Part shown: in pieces, positions 1 through 7,106 of the stretch
Layout of the letters: each line of letters starts with the position of its first letter
Numbering within the stretch: the stretch's first letter is position 1
NCBI GenBank assembly: GCA_038117225.1
Contig: JAYOFM010000087.1
Span: 1-17,275 of the forward strand
Reading direction: 5' to 3'
Length of the DNA: 17,275 nucleotides
DNA from: JAYOFM01 sp038117225
GTDB taxonomy: Bacteria > Pseudomonadota > Alphaproteobacteria > Rhodospirillales > Casp-alpha2
Translations under genes and position numbers: made by a program
The notes under the pieces: model-generated
What the model was told of the DNA's origin: nothing
What the model saw: the letters and a program-made list of their open reading frames with translations, nothing else
Database searches by the model: none

Positions 1-868
1 CATCGCCCTTGAGGAGAGGCCGTAATGCAGAGCCGGCGGATATGATGACGGCGTTCTCGGCGTGCTGGCGAATCGCCGGCAACGCCCAATCGAGAGACGG
101 GCCGCTGCCGACCACGAAGGCCGGCAATCCCGGATCAATGTCCGGTTGGCGGCGAAAGATATGGCGGCGCTTGCCGGTGAAATTCCGGTAGGTATTCGAT
201 AGCATCAGCAGTTCGTCATAGAAGAATCCAAGATTTGCCCCGATCAAGAAAGCTTCGTCATGCAGATTGTTCAGAATCTTGGGAGTGAGTTCCGGATAAT
301 CGATGGCGGCAACGGTCAGGCCGTCGGCGCAACACGGATTGAAGCGCCTGATGATGCGCCAGAGGCTGGCCGAAATTGCGTCTGCCTCCGACTCGAACAA
401 GAACTGGACCTTCGCCTTCTGTTCATGCAGTGCCTGGAACAACGATTGCCAATCAAATCCGTTGATGGTGCGCCACATGGCGGAGATGTTGGATTCGACG
501 ATGACGACAAAATGCGGTTTCGTTCTATCGACGAGGGACAGCAACTCCGTCCCATCGCCGACCCCGAGTATGACCAGGACATAGCTTTCGGCGGTACGCG
601 GAGTTTCAAAAAAAGCGATGCCCTCATCACGCGCCTGTTCTCGCGCTGTTTTCAGAAACTGGAAAGTGTAGGTGTCAAGGCGCGCGATATCCGCAAGATA
701 ACCAGTGAGGCGAGATATTTTGCGTATTCGATCCTCGGCGGGCGGTGCATTTTCCTCCGCGGATGAGGATTCCTCCACCTCCATCAAGCGCTGATAGAGA
801 TGCTCGCTCGTTCGTTTAAACAAGGCGAGATTTCGAGACCTCAGGTTATCAGAATTGTTGGGCGGCAT
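1..868 (-). CDS. Maf-type motility accessory factor / flagellin glycosyltransferase (DUF115, MAF_flag10), 5' part, cut by the window edge
   Basis: Open frame of 289 codons from an ATG at 868 that runs off the left edge without a stop. Translation shows an N-terminal helical part, a Rossmann-like stretch with LGVGDG (residues 101-106) and VVIVES (121-126), and then PAFVVGSGPSLD (249-260). That last motif is the signature of the DUF115 domain of Maf proteins. Family knowledge: Maf proteins transfer pseudaminic or legionaminic acid to serine/threonine of flagellin in the cytoplasm before export. The usual length is 600 residues or more, so about half is missing here. Upstream, a weak GAGG lies 12 bases before the ATG; an in-frame TTG five codons earlier is an alternative start. 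It follows the formyltransferase at 920-1618 by 51 bases, probably in one transcript. GC counted by hand in two stretches is about 50-53%, lower than most of the window. Family assignment is firm; the exact sugar is inferred. Confidence 0.85.
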   Translation of the reverse strand, partial: MPPNNSDNLRSRNLALFKRTSEHLYQRLMEVEESSSAEENAPPAEDRIRKISRLTGYLADIARLDTYTFQFLKTAREQARDEGIAFFETPRTAESYVLVILGVGDGTELLSLVDRTKPHFVVIVESNISAMWRTINGFDWQSLFQALHEQKAKVQFLFESEADAISASLWRIIRRFNPCCADGLTVAAIDYPELTPKILNNLHDEAFLIGANLGFFYDELLMLSNTYRNFTGKRRHIFRRQPDIDPGLPAFVVGSGPSLDWALPAIRQHAENAVIISAGSALRPLLKGD

Positions 869-919
869 CGGCAGCGTATACCTCAAGAGAGCGCGGTGAA
901 TTGCCGCTGATATTGACGT

Positions 920-1618
920 CTAACGTGGACGGCCGCCGACGTAAACCCGACCATCGGTGGCGATATTTTCCAGTCGGAACATGCGGCCGTGTATTGGTAT
1001 ACGCAGCGCGTGGTCGGGACCTTCTCCGACAGCGCGATGACGACGCTCGAATTCTACCGCGTCAACGCCTTCGGGCGGGACGCACAGTGCCTCGAAGTCG
1101 GCGCGGCGTCGAATTGGTCCGCGCCATTTCTCGTCGATGGAGAGCGGTCGTTCGTCCGTGCGGACGAGGACCGGTGCCATTTCGTTGAAAAGATGGGTGA
1201 CCAACTGCCGGCTCAGAGCTTCCAGGTTCAGTCGATCTATATCCGCCGGCATGTCACACCGGGTGACACCGACGATCGCGCCTTGGTCTATATCCGCCGT
1301 CATTTCATGGCAGGTCGCTCCGAACTGCCGGGCGTTCTCATGAATAGCGAAGCAGGCGGGGAACAGTCCCGGAAATTCTGGCGAACCGGGATGAAAATTG
1401 TAGGCGCCGCCGGGGCGGCCGCTAAGAATTTCGGCGGGAACGATCAGAGGCGTGCAAAAACCGATCAATCGGGCATCGGGGGCGGCCGCGGCGGCAGATC
1501 GTAGTGCCGCTATGGATGACGCGGCGGCGATCTCGATGGCCGGATCGACGCGGCGCATGGACGCGCACAGATTGTCGACTTCCTCGTCCGGTGTCACCAG
1601 AATGACGCTGGCGCTCAT
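920..1618 (-). CDS. Short formyltransferase-family protein (Fmt-like N-terminal domain)
   Basis: 232-residue protein with the formyltransferase fold. The catalytic triad is visible as N74 and H76 in YNFHPGSPEFPG, and D111 in TADIDQG. The preceding segment CTPLIVPAEIL (55-65) matches the strand and loop before the active site in Fmt-like enzymes. Such enzymes use N10-formyltetrahydrofolate to formylate an amine. The protein lacks the full Fmt C-terminal tRNA-binding domain, so a sugar amine is a likelier substrate than Met-tRNA. The start is well supported: GGAGG lies 4 bases before the ATG. It stands alone between the hook-gene terminator and the Maf gene, so it probably has its own promoter and is co-transcribed with the Maf gene. 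This suggests a role in flagellin glycan modification, but the substrate cannot be read from sequence. It is clearly different from the second formyltransferase at 14067-14942. Confidence 0.8.
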   Translation of the reverse strand: MSASVILVTPDEEVDNLCASMRRVDPAIEIAAASSIAALRSAAAAAPDARLIGFCTPLIVPAEILSGRPGGAYNFHPGSPEFPGLFPACFAIHENARQFGATCHEMTADIDQGAIVGVTRCDMPADIDRLNLEALSRQLVTHLFNEMAPVLVRTDERPLSIDEKWRGPIRRRADFEALCVPPEGVDAVEFERRHRAVGEGPDHALRIPIHGRMFRLENIATDGRVYVGGRPR

Positions 1619-1622
1619 GAAG

Positions 1623-1676
1623 CCTCCAAATTGGAATTGTCGTCGCCTGACTATACCAGCCGTTCCGGGTTGCGAA
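1623..1676 (-). promoter_or_regulatory. Candidate sigma-70-like promoter and strong ribosome binding site for the short formyltransferase
   Basis: On the minus strand TATAGT (1655-1650) resembles a -10 box. TTCGCA (1676-1671) is a weak -35-like hexamer 15 bases upstream of it. GGAGG (1627-1623) is a clear Shine-Dalgarno site 4 bases before the ATG at 1618. A start of transcription near 1643 would leave a leader of about 25 bases. The ribosome binding site is convincing. The promoter is a guess from one good hexamer, supported by the terminator just upstream, which would otherwise leave this gene without a transcript. Confidence 0.35.
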
Positions 1677-1680
1677 GGTG

Positions 1681-1725
1681 CAAAAGAGTGGCCCCGGCTC
1701 GGATTTGGGATCCGAGGCCGGGGCC
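1681..1725 (-). terminator. Rho-independent terminator after flgE
   Basis: A long GC-rich inverted repeat has arms at 1690-1704 and 1710-1725 around a 5-base loop. The arms pair as GGCCCCGG/CCGGGGCC and TCGGAT/ATCCGA with one single-base bulge between the blocks. On the minus strand the stem is followed by CTCTTTTG (about 1688-1681), a short T-run. The plus-strand side has no T-run, so it serves minus-strand transcripts. It lies 64 bases past the flgE stop and ends the fliK-flgD-flgE unit. Confidence 0.8.
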
Positions 1726-1789
1726 GTTGGGTTGGGACGGTGGGTGGGTGGAACGGTGAAACCCTTTGCCTGTCCCGGCTGGTTATGGA

Positions 1790-4222
1790 TTACCGCTTGA
1801 TGCGGACGAGTTCCTCGAGCATTTCATCGGCGGTCGAGATAATCTTCGTCGCCGCCGAGAAGGCGCGCTGGACGACGATCATCTTGGTGAATTCCGAACC
1901 GATATCGACGGTGGATGATTCCAGCGACGACTGCACGACCTGGCCGGATGGGCCGTTGTTCGCTTCGCGCAATGTCGGATCGCCGGATCCCTGCGTCTGG
2001 TTCCAGACGTTGCCCGTTCGTGATCCCAAGGCGTTGACGTTGACGAAGGTGGCGATCGGCAACTTGAACACCGGTCGCGTTTCACCGTTATCGAACAATG
2101 CTGTCATCAGGCCATCGTTGGCGATGGTGACACCGGCGAAGTTGCCGAACTGGGAACCATCCTGCTGGATGAATACCGGCGTGAACGAGGCGCCGAATTG
2201 GGTAAAGCCGTTGGCCTCGCCCACGCGGCCGAAGTCCAGCGTGATGCGGGGACTGTTGGGCGCGTTGCCGTCATCCATATCGGCCGCGCCGTTGGCGTAA
2301 CCGAGTATTTCCATTTCGGCGACGCCGAAGGCGCTTGGAAGACCGTCTGAGTTGAAGGTCAACGCCTGTGTCTTGTCGATGCTGAAGTTGGTGCCGGCGG
2401 CAACGGTCGCTGATCCATCGGGTTCGGTCGGCACCAAATTGAAATTGGCGTCAAACAGGATGTTATACGAGCCCTTTTGAAGATTGCTGAGTACCAGGGT
2501 ATCCCGATCCGTGGCCGGTGGCTCGGAGGTGCTGCCGGTCTTACGGGTACGTACCGTCGTGCCGCCGACGCTGAATTCCGGATCCGCCGCCTCGATGGCG
2601 TTTTCCAGGGCGACCAGGAAGTTGTTGATGGCGGAACCAATCGCCACCGTGGTCGCGTTCGCGGTTCTGAGCACGGTGTCGACCTGGACCAATCGGTTGG
2701 TGCCAGTGGCGGCGGCGGCCGTGGTGACTTCGTAGACGATGCTGTTGATGGTGATGGTGTTGAGGGCTGTGCCGGCACCCATCGGGGCGGTGCCCGAGGT
2801 GGTAGGGTTTTGCGGGAAGGTGAACTGATGTTCGTCCCGGTGTGCCTTGGTCTTTTCCTTGACGGTGAAGGCGGCTTCCTGACGAACCGCGAGACCTGCC
2901 GCGGTCCGCAGGCCCAAGGGATCGACCGTGATCGCGCCGGTACCGTCGTCGGTGAAGAAGACCGTCGTCGATGACGATGTCGCTATCTGGATCCGATTGT
3001 TGAGCACGTTGGGCGTCGACGTTAGATCGATATCCTTGTAGTCGGTATCCGCTTCCTTGACCTTGGTGACGAGGGCGGACACCGCCTGTGACGTGGTGAT
3101 GCCCGTCGCCGAAATGTCGACGATCTTCCGCGCCGTCTGATCGTTGATGGTGACGCTGGCATCGGTATCGGCGGCGTTGGAGACGAGGCTCGCCACGGTA
3201 ATCGAGGATCCGTCGGAGGATACCGCGGTGATGCTATGGGTGGTGTCATCGGCACCGTTGGGCGCTCCGGCGATGGTGATCGAATCACCGATGGTTAGGC
3301 CGGTAAAGGTCGCCGCGGTCGCCGAGATCGTATTGGTGGCGGCGGTGAAGGTGAACGGATTCGCCAATGACGCCGTTTTCGACGAGAAGGTCGAAAACTG
3401 GTAGGTGATGCCATCGATAACCACCGTCGATCCGCTATTCGGCGTCGCGGTGAATTCAAGCTGGCCGCGGCTTTCGTAGACATTCGAACCCGACGTATCC
3501 TGGTACAGCGTCACCACGCCGACACCCTGCGGCGGCGTGATTTCCAGGTCCCACTGGTTATCGCGTTGGCCCTTGGTATAGAGCAGGCTGGTGGTGTTGG
3601 CGTTGCCCAGGGTGTCGAAGAACTGTACGTCGGTCTTATGGGTCGTGCCGGCGGTATCGTTGGCCGGCAGGTTGGCGCCGATGGCGACCGTACGGGTCGC
3701 CGTTGCCGTGCCGCCGACCCGGTTCAGGTTCACCGTGGTCAGAAAGTCGGTCGAAATGACGTTCTGGTTGGGCACCGTCAACGACGTGTTGGCCGGGGTG
3801 ACATTGCCGGACGCGTCGGTCGGCCAGCCCTGCAGGAAGAAGCCGGAGGTGTTACGCAGGAAGCCTTCGTTGTCCTGGAAGAACGATCCGGCCCGGGTGA
3901 ACAGGAATTCGTTGTTGATGGTCGGCCGGTTGGCTTCGTTGACGACGAAGAAGCCATTGCCGGAGATGGCGATGTCGGTCGACGACGTGGACGCCTGCAA
4001 CAGGCCTTGAATGCCCGTGTCCTGGCGTGGACTGGACTGCACGCCACCGGCGTTGAAGAACGTCGTCGACGTCTGAACGGTGACCAGGGTCTGAAAGTCG
4101 ACCTGGACCCCTTTATAGCCGACCGTGTTGACGTTCGTGATGTTATCGGCGATCGCGCCCATGGCGCTGGATTGCGCCGTCAGGCCGGATACACCGGAAG
4201 TCAACGAACCGAAAAGCGACAT
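1790..4222 (-). CDS. flgE: Flagellar hook protein FlgE, enlarged with inserted modules
   Basis: 810-residue protein that polymerises into the hook joining rod and filament. The N-terminus (SLFGSLTSGVSGLTAQS, then ADNITNVNTVGYKG at 25-38) is the canonical rod/hook D0 segment. GNGFFVV (88-94) and FTRAGSF (108-114) follow in the D1 region. The C-terminus (about 758-810, with SSLESSTVDIGSEFTKMI and STADEMLEELVRIKR) is the matching D0 helix. Many bacterial FlgE proteins are about 400 residues, so about 350-400 residues between 255 and 600 are extra outer-domain sequence. That segment holds two similar units opening at VVIDGITYQF (267-276) and ITINSIVYEV (490-499), and a nested piece around 286-358. 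The start is supported by AAGGAG 7 bases before the ATG. It is the last gene of the fliK-flgD-flgE unit, before a strong terminator. Confidence 0.97.
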   Translation of the reverse strand: MSLFGSLTSGVSGLTAQSSAMGAIADNITNVNTVGYKGVQVDFQTLVTVQTSTTFFNAGGVQSSPRQDTGIQGLLQASTSSTDIAISGNGFFVVNEANRPTINNEFLFTRAGSFFQDNEGFLRNTSGFFLQGWPTDASGNVTPANTSLTVPNQNVISTDFLTTVNLNRVGGTATATRTVAIGANLPANDTAGTTHKTDVQFFDTLGNANTTSLLYTKGQRDNQWDLEITPPQGVGVVTLYQDTSGSNVYESRGQLEFTATPNSGSTVVIDGITYQFSTFSSKTASLANPFTFTAATNTISATAATFTGLTIGDSITIAGAPNGADDTTHSITAVSSDGSSITVASLVSNAADTDASVTINDQTARKIVDISATGITTSQAVSALVTKVKEADTDYKDIDLTSTPNVLNNRIQIATSSSTTVFFTDDGTGAITVDPLGLRTAAGLAVRQEAAFTVKEKTKAHRDEHQFTFPQNPTTSGTAPMGAGTALNTITINSIVYEVTTAAAATGTNRLVQVDTVLRTANATTVAIGSAINNFLVALENAIEAADPEFSVGGTTVRTRKTGSTSEPPATDRDTLVLSNLQKGSYNILFDANFNLVPTEPDGSATVAAGTNFSIDKTQALTFNSDGLPSAFGVAEMEILGYANGAADMDDGNAPNSPRITLDFGRVGEANGFTQFGASFTPVFIQQDGSQFGNFAGVTIANDGLMTALFDNGETRPVFKLPIATFVNVNALGSRTGNVWNQTQGSGDPTLREANNGPSGQVVQSSLESSTVDIGSEFTKMIVVQRAFSAATKIISTADEMLEELVRIKR

Positions 4223-4241
4223 CTTTCTTCTCCTTCGATCT

Positions 4242-4257
4242 GCCGGACTGATCCGGC
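4242..4257 (-). other. Small hairpin directly upstream of the flgE ribosome binding site
   Basis: Perfect 6-bp stem GCCGGA/TCCGGC with a 4-base loop, ending 6 bases before the AAGGAG of flgE (4235-4230). A second 5-bp stem, CGGGG/CCCCG, lies at 4292-4305 in the same 106-base flgD-flgE gap. There is no T-run after either, so they are not intrinsic terminators. They may influence mRNA processing, stability or translation of the highly expressed hook gene; that role is inference. Confidence 0.4.
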
Positions 4258-4328
4258 TTCAATACGCGTCCATCTGTTTATGGGTCATGACCGGGGTTGA
4301 CCCCGATCCATTGTTGTCCATGTGCTGG

Positions 4329-5012
4329 TTACGGGTCGGCGGTTACCGGTTGCTTGACCGACAGCACGCTGTCGAGAGGCACCACGATGTCCTCGCCGAG
4401 GGTCAGCGTGACGTTGCCTTGATCGGCGCCGGCGCCGGTGACATTGCCGTACACCGTATGGCCGACCGTCAGCAGGTTGTTGTCCGCATCGAGGGCGGAA
4501 ACGATGACAGTGTATGTGCCATCGGCTTGGTCGACGCCGAAATCGTTCTTGCCATCCCAAACGAAGGTGTGCTGGCCCGGATCGGTTTCCGCGTCGCGGG
4601 TGAGTACGGTGAGGCCATCCTTGTTGGTGATGGACAAACTCGCCGAGCGGGCGCCGAACGGCATGTCATAGGTCATTTCAAAGCGGCCGTTCAGCAGCGA
4701 CCCCTTCTGGCCGGTCACCTCGACGTTGGTGCCGATGTAATCGACCAGCGTGGAAATCTGATTGGATTCCTGCAGATTGATCAGTTTTTCCAGGTTGGTA
4801 TTCTGGAAAATCTGCTGTTCGACACTGGCGAATTGCACCAACTGATTGGTGAATTCAGTGGAATCCATGGGATCCAGCGGATCCTGATTCTTCAGCTGGG
4901 TGACCAAGAGCGTGAGAAACCGATTGAGGTCCTCTTCGAGTTTGGCTTCAGACGCGGCCGATTGTGTGCCGTCCGTGGTCGTCGTCGAGCTGGAAACACC
5001 GCCGAGAATCAT
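4329..5012 (-). CDS. flgD: Flagellar hook assembly scaffold (capping) protein FlgD
   Basis: 227-residue protein that caps the growing hook and guides insertion of FlgE subunits, then is discarded when the hook is complete. The FlgD signature FLTLLVTQLKNQDPLDPMDS (32-51) is followed by FTNQLVQFASVEQQ (54-67). The middle is a FLN-like/Ig domain with VWDGKNDFGV (151-160) and the DGTYTVIV strand (164-171). Length fits the family. The start is supported by GAGGAG about 9 bases before the ATG at 5012. It lies 60 bases after fliK and 106 bases before flgE, in the order usual for alphaproteobacterial hook genes. It carries no cleavable signal peptide, as expected for a substrate of the flagellar type III export apparatus. 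Confidence 0.97.
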   Translation of the reverse strand: MILGGVSSSTTTTDGTQSAASEAKLEEDLNRFLTLLVTQLKNQDPLDPMDSTEFTNQLVQFASVEQQIFQNTNLEKLINLQESNQISTLVDYIGTNVEVTGQKGSLLNGRFEMTYDMPFGARSASLSITNKDGLTVLTRDAETDPGQHTFVWDGKNDFGVDQADGTYTVIVSALDADNNLLTVGHTVYGNVTGAGADQGNVTLTLGEDIVVPLDSVLSVKQPVTADP

Positions 5013-5072
5013 CTCACTTTACTCCTCAAATGCCCCGGATCGACCAGGGCTTTAACTTTTACCCGCGCCAGA

Positions 5073-6908
5073 TCAGGCCCGAACGTCGATGCGGCCGTTG
5101 GCCAGAATTCCGCCCTCATGGGCAAGCATGACGCCGTCATCGACGGCGGTGCCGTCGTCTGCCGCGTCGTCTTCCTCGGCCACGTCGACCGGGCCGCCCT
5201 CTTCACCTTCACCGCCTTCGCCTTCCTGCCCACGCAGATTGAAGGCGAGATCGCCGGCATCGGTCTTCAACCCGGCGTCGGCCAAGGCCTTCTGCAGTTC
5301 CGAGGCATCGCGGCGCAGCAGATCGAGGGTGTCCTGCTTTTCCGCCGAGACGACGGCCATGACGCGGCCGTCCTGGGTCAGTTCCATCTTGATGTCGACA
5401 CGGCCAAGATCGGCTGGCTTCAACTGGATGGAGATGCGGTCGGCACCGTTTTGCAGGGCCTTGGTGATCTTCACCGACACCTGATCGACCACAGATTGGT
5501 TGGGTAGCGGTGCGCGTTGCGTTTGGTTGGCTTGCGACTGCGCCTGGGTCGGCGCCGTGGCGCGGGATTGCTGCGCCTGTAGTGCTTGGCCAGCCTGCTG
5601 ACCGGTACCGTTCGAATTCTGCGTCGTGGAATTGCCGTCGAGCCCGCCGGTGCCATTCACGGGACCCGAATTGGCGGCATGGGCGGAACCGCCCGCCACG
5701 CGAGCCTGTTGTGCAACTTGGGCCGCGATATCGGCGCCGCTCGCCGCCTGCTGCGCGGCCTGCGTGTTTGCGGTCTGTCCATTGGCCTGCGCTTGCGCGT
5801 TGGTTTTTTGCCCGCTGGCTTGGTTTTGGTTTTGGTTGCCGGTCGACTGCTGGCCATTTCGCAGTGTCTCGCCGGTATTGGCGCCGGTGGTCGTGGTCTG
5901 TACCAGGGTGGCCGTCGGCTTCGAGGTCAGGCCGCCTTGATCATTGGTGACGTTGACATTGACGCGAACCTGATCGCCGGCGCCAATCTGGCGGGAAAGT
6001 TCCGCTGCTTGCTGGCGTGCCGCTTCGGCGTTACCGGCATTGGTGGTTTGCGTTGCGGCGTTACTGGCCTGCGCCGTCTGCTGTTGATTGGCGGCGTTCT
6101 GGCCGTTTCCGGTGTTACTTTGGCCATGGTTGCCGGCCGCTCGGGCGGTATTAACCGACTGGCCCTTGTTTGTATTAGCCGTCGCGGTGGCCAGGCCATC
6201 GACCGCGTTGGACTTGCCCGTTTCCGTCGCGGCAACGTTGGTTTGAACGGTCGTGCCGTTCGTCGTGCGGGCCGCCACGGCGGACAACACTTGCTGTGCG
6301 ACATGTCCCTGCACGGTTTGCTGGACCGCGTTGGCGGTCTGTGAGACGACATTGCCTTCGCCGCCATTGCTGTTATTTACCGCCTCGGCGCCACCTTGAG
6401 AATTGCCATTATCCTCGCGCCCACGTTCCGGCGCGCCGCTACCATCGTCGGATGCCTGACGGTTGCCGTCGTCGGAGCGCCCGTCATCGCCGTGACCTTC
6501 TCCGTTGTCGGCCCGGTCGCGCGTGCCGGTGTCACCATGGTCGGCGTCGCCATCACGATGATCGTCCGCACGGTTGTCGCGGCCGCCATCATCGCGGTTT
6601 TCGGCCTTTGGCGCTTCCGTCGTGTTTTCGTCGCGGGCGCCGCTATCGCGTGCATCGGTGCGCGGTGCGGCGTCATCGCGCGGCTCTTCTTGGTTGCGTT
6701 GTTCCCTATAGGGGTCGGTCTCGCGAATTCCTGCGATCAGGCTCTGGCCGATATCGGGCGTGGCGGTGCCGCTATTGCCGCCGATCCCCTTCAGCAGGTC
6801 CTCGAAGGACGCCGCGAGACCCGCAAGCTGCGTCGCGTTCTGGCGCAATTGCTGGGCTTTGGAGATATTGTCGCCGAAGGCCGGCTGCTTGATCGTCAAG
6901 TCGTTCAT
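5073..6908 (-). CDS. fliK: Flagellar hook-length control protein FliK
   Basis: 611-residue protein, exported during hook assembly, that measures hook length and switches the export gate from hook to filament substrates. The C-terminal Flg_hook domain (about 470-560) contains the hallmark LKPADLGRVDIKMEL (496-510). An N-terminal helical segment (1-60) is followed by a strongly charged Asp/Arg/Glu/Asn stretch (66-168) and a long Gln/Asn/Ala/Thr-rich region (172-466). The latter is probably the extended ruler. After the C-domain there is an unusual Gly/Glu/Asp tail (560-611). The repeated GGTTTT units near 5818-5836 encode an NQNQNQ run and could slip in replication. It is the first gene after the sigma-54 promoter; the leader is about 40 bases and GAGAGG lies about 11 bases before the ATG. 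Low-complexity middle regions are common in FliK, but the length is high. Confidence 0.93.
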   Translation of the reverse strand: MNDLTIKQPAFGDNISKAQQLRQNATQLAGLAASFEDLLKGIGGNSGTATPDIGQSLIAGIRETDPYREQRNQEEPRDDAAPRTDARDSGARDENTTEAPKAENRDDGGRDNRADDHRDGDADHGDTGTRDRADNGEGHGDDGRSDDGNRQASDDGSGAPERGREDNGNSQGGAEAVNNSNGGEGNVVSQTANAVQQTVQGHVAQQVLSAVAARTTNGTTVQTNVAATETGKSNAVDGLATATANTNKGQSVNTARAAGNHGQSNTGNGQNAANQQQTAQASNAATQTTNAGNAEAARQQAAELSRQIGAGDQVRVNVNVTNDQGGLTSKPTATLVQTTTTGANTGETLRNGQQSTGNQNQNQASGQKTNAQAQANGQTANTQAAQQAASGADIAAQVAQQARVAGGSAHAANSGPVNGTGGLDGNSTTQNSNGTGQQAGQALQAQQSRATAPTQAQSQANQTQRAPLPNQSVVDQVSVKITKALQNGADRISIQLKPADLGRVDIKMELTQDGRVMAVVSAEKQDTLDLLRRDASELQKALADAGLKTDAGDLAFNLRGQEGEGGEGEEGGPVDVAEEDDAADDGTAVDDGVMLAHEGGILANGRIDVRA

Positions 6909-7106
6909 GAGCTCGTTTTCCTCTCAAGTGCATAAGCACCACTGTCCCGCGCCATTGGGAGCAAGCCCCGGGCCAATTGGCCTAGAGTTCCTATTTCCTT
7001 GATTTTTATGGAGAAATTGTTTTTCGAGCTGAGCACCGAGTGAGAATTCATCACCTACCCGGCAAAAATTGACCACCTGGACCGGTACATTTTTCTGTAT
7101 GGGGGC
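6909..7106. other. Intergenic region between the glycan operon and fliK
   Basis: 198 bases without a plausible gene. The left part holds the fliK ribosome binding site and the sigma-54 promoter. The centre (about 6990-7030) is AT-rich. The right part, just past the stop of the TPR-glycosyltransferase, has no convincing stem followed by a T-run, so the upstream operon may be terminated in another way or read through into fliK. Confidence 0.55.
6960..6975 (-). promoter_or_regulatory. Sigma-54 (RpoN) -24/-12 promoter of the fliK-flgD-flgE unit
   Basis: Minus-strand TGGCCCGGGGCTTGCT matches the RpoN consensus TGGCAYR-N4-TTGCW with one mismatch (C for A at the fifth base). The invariant GG (6974-6973) and GC (6962-6961) have the correct spacing. 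The start of transcription would fall near 6949, about 40 bases before the fliK ATG at 6908. Hook-class genes of many alphaproteobacteria depend on sigma-54 and an enhancer-binding protein such as FlbD; dependence on FlbD here is inferred. An AT-rich stretch upstream (about 6990-7030) contains AATCAA, a partial IHF-like core, but it is not a full match. Confidence 0.82.

Noticed and set aside
316..630. 104-codon open frame on the minus strand
   Set aside because: It is in a different frame inside the Maf gene, is rich in Ser/Arg/Pro, and has no ribosome binding site or domain.
260..766. 168-codon open frame on the plus strand
   Set aside because: It is antisense to the Maf-type frame at 1-868, which carries the GSGPSLD motif and extends over the whole region.
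1452..2300. 282-codon open frame on the plus strand
   Set aside because: It is antisense to the formyltransferase and the end of flgE, and it crosses the terminator stem at 1690-1725.
4125..5507. 460-codon open frame on the plus strand
   Set aside because: It lies antisense over fliK, flgD and the flgE start, which have clear family motifs. GC-rich third positions keep stops out of the opposite strand, and its translation has no recognisable domain.
7060..7106. Possible terminator after the TPR-glycosyltransferase
   Set aside because: A T-run (CAATTTTTG on the minus strand) exists, but the sequence before it forms only a 3-4 bp stem, so it does not meet the usual pattern.
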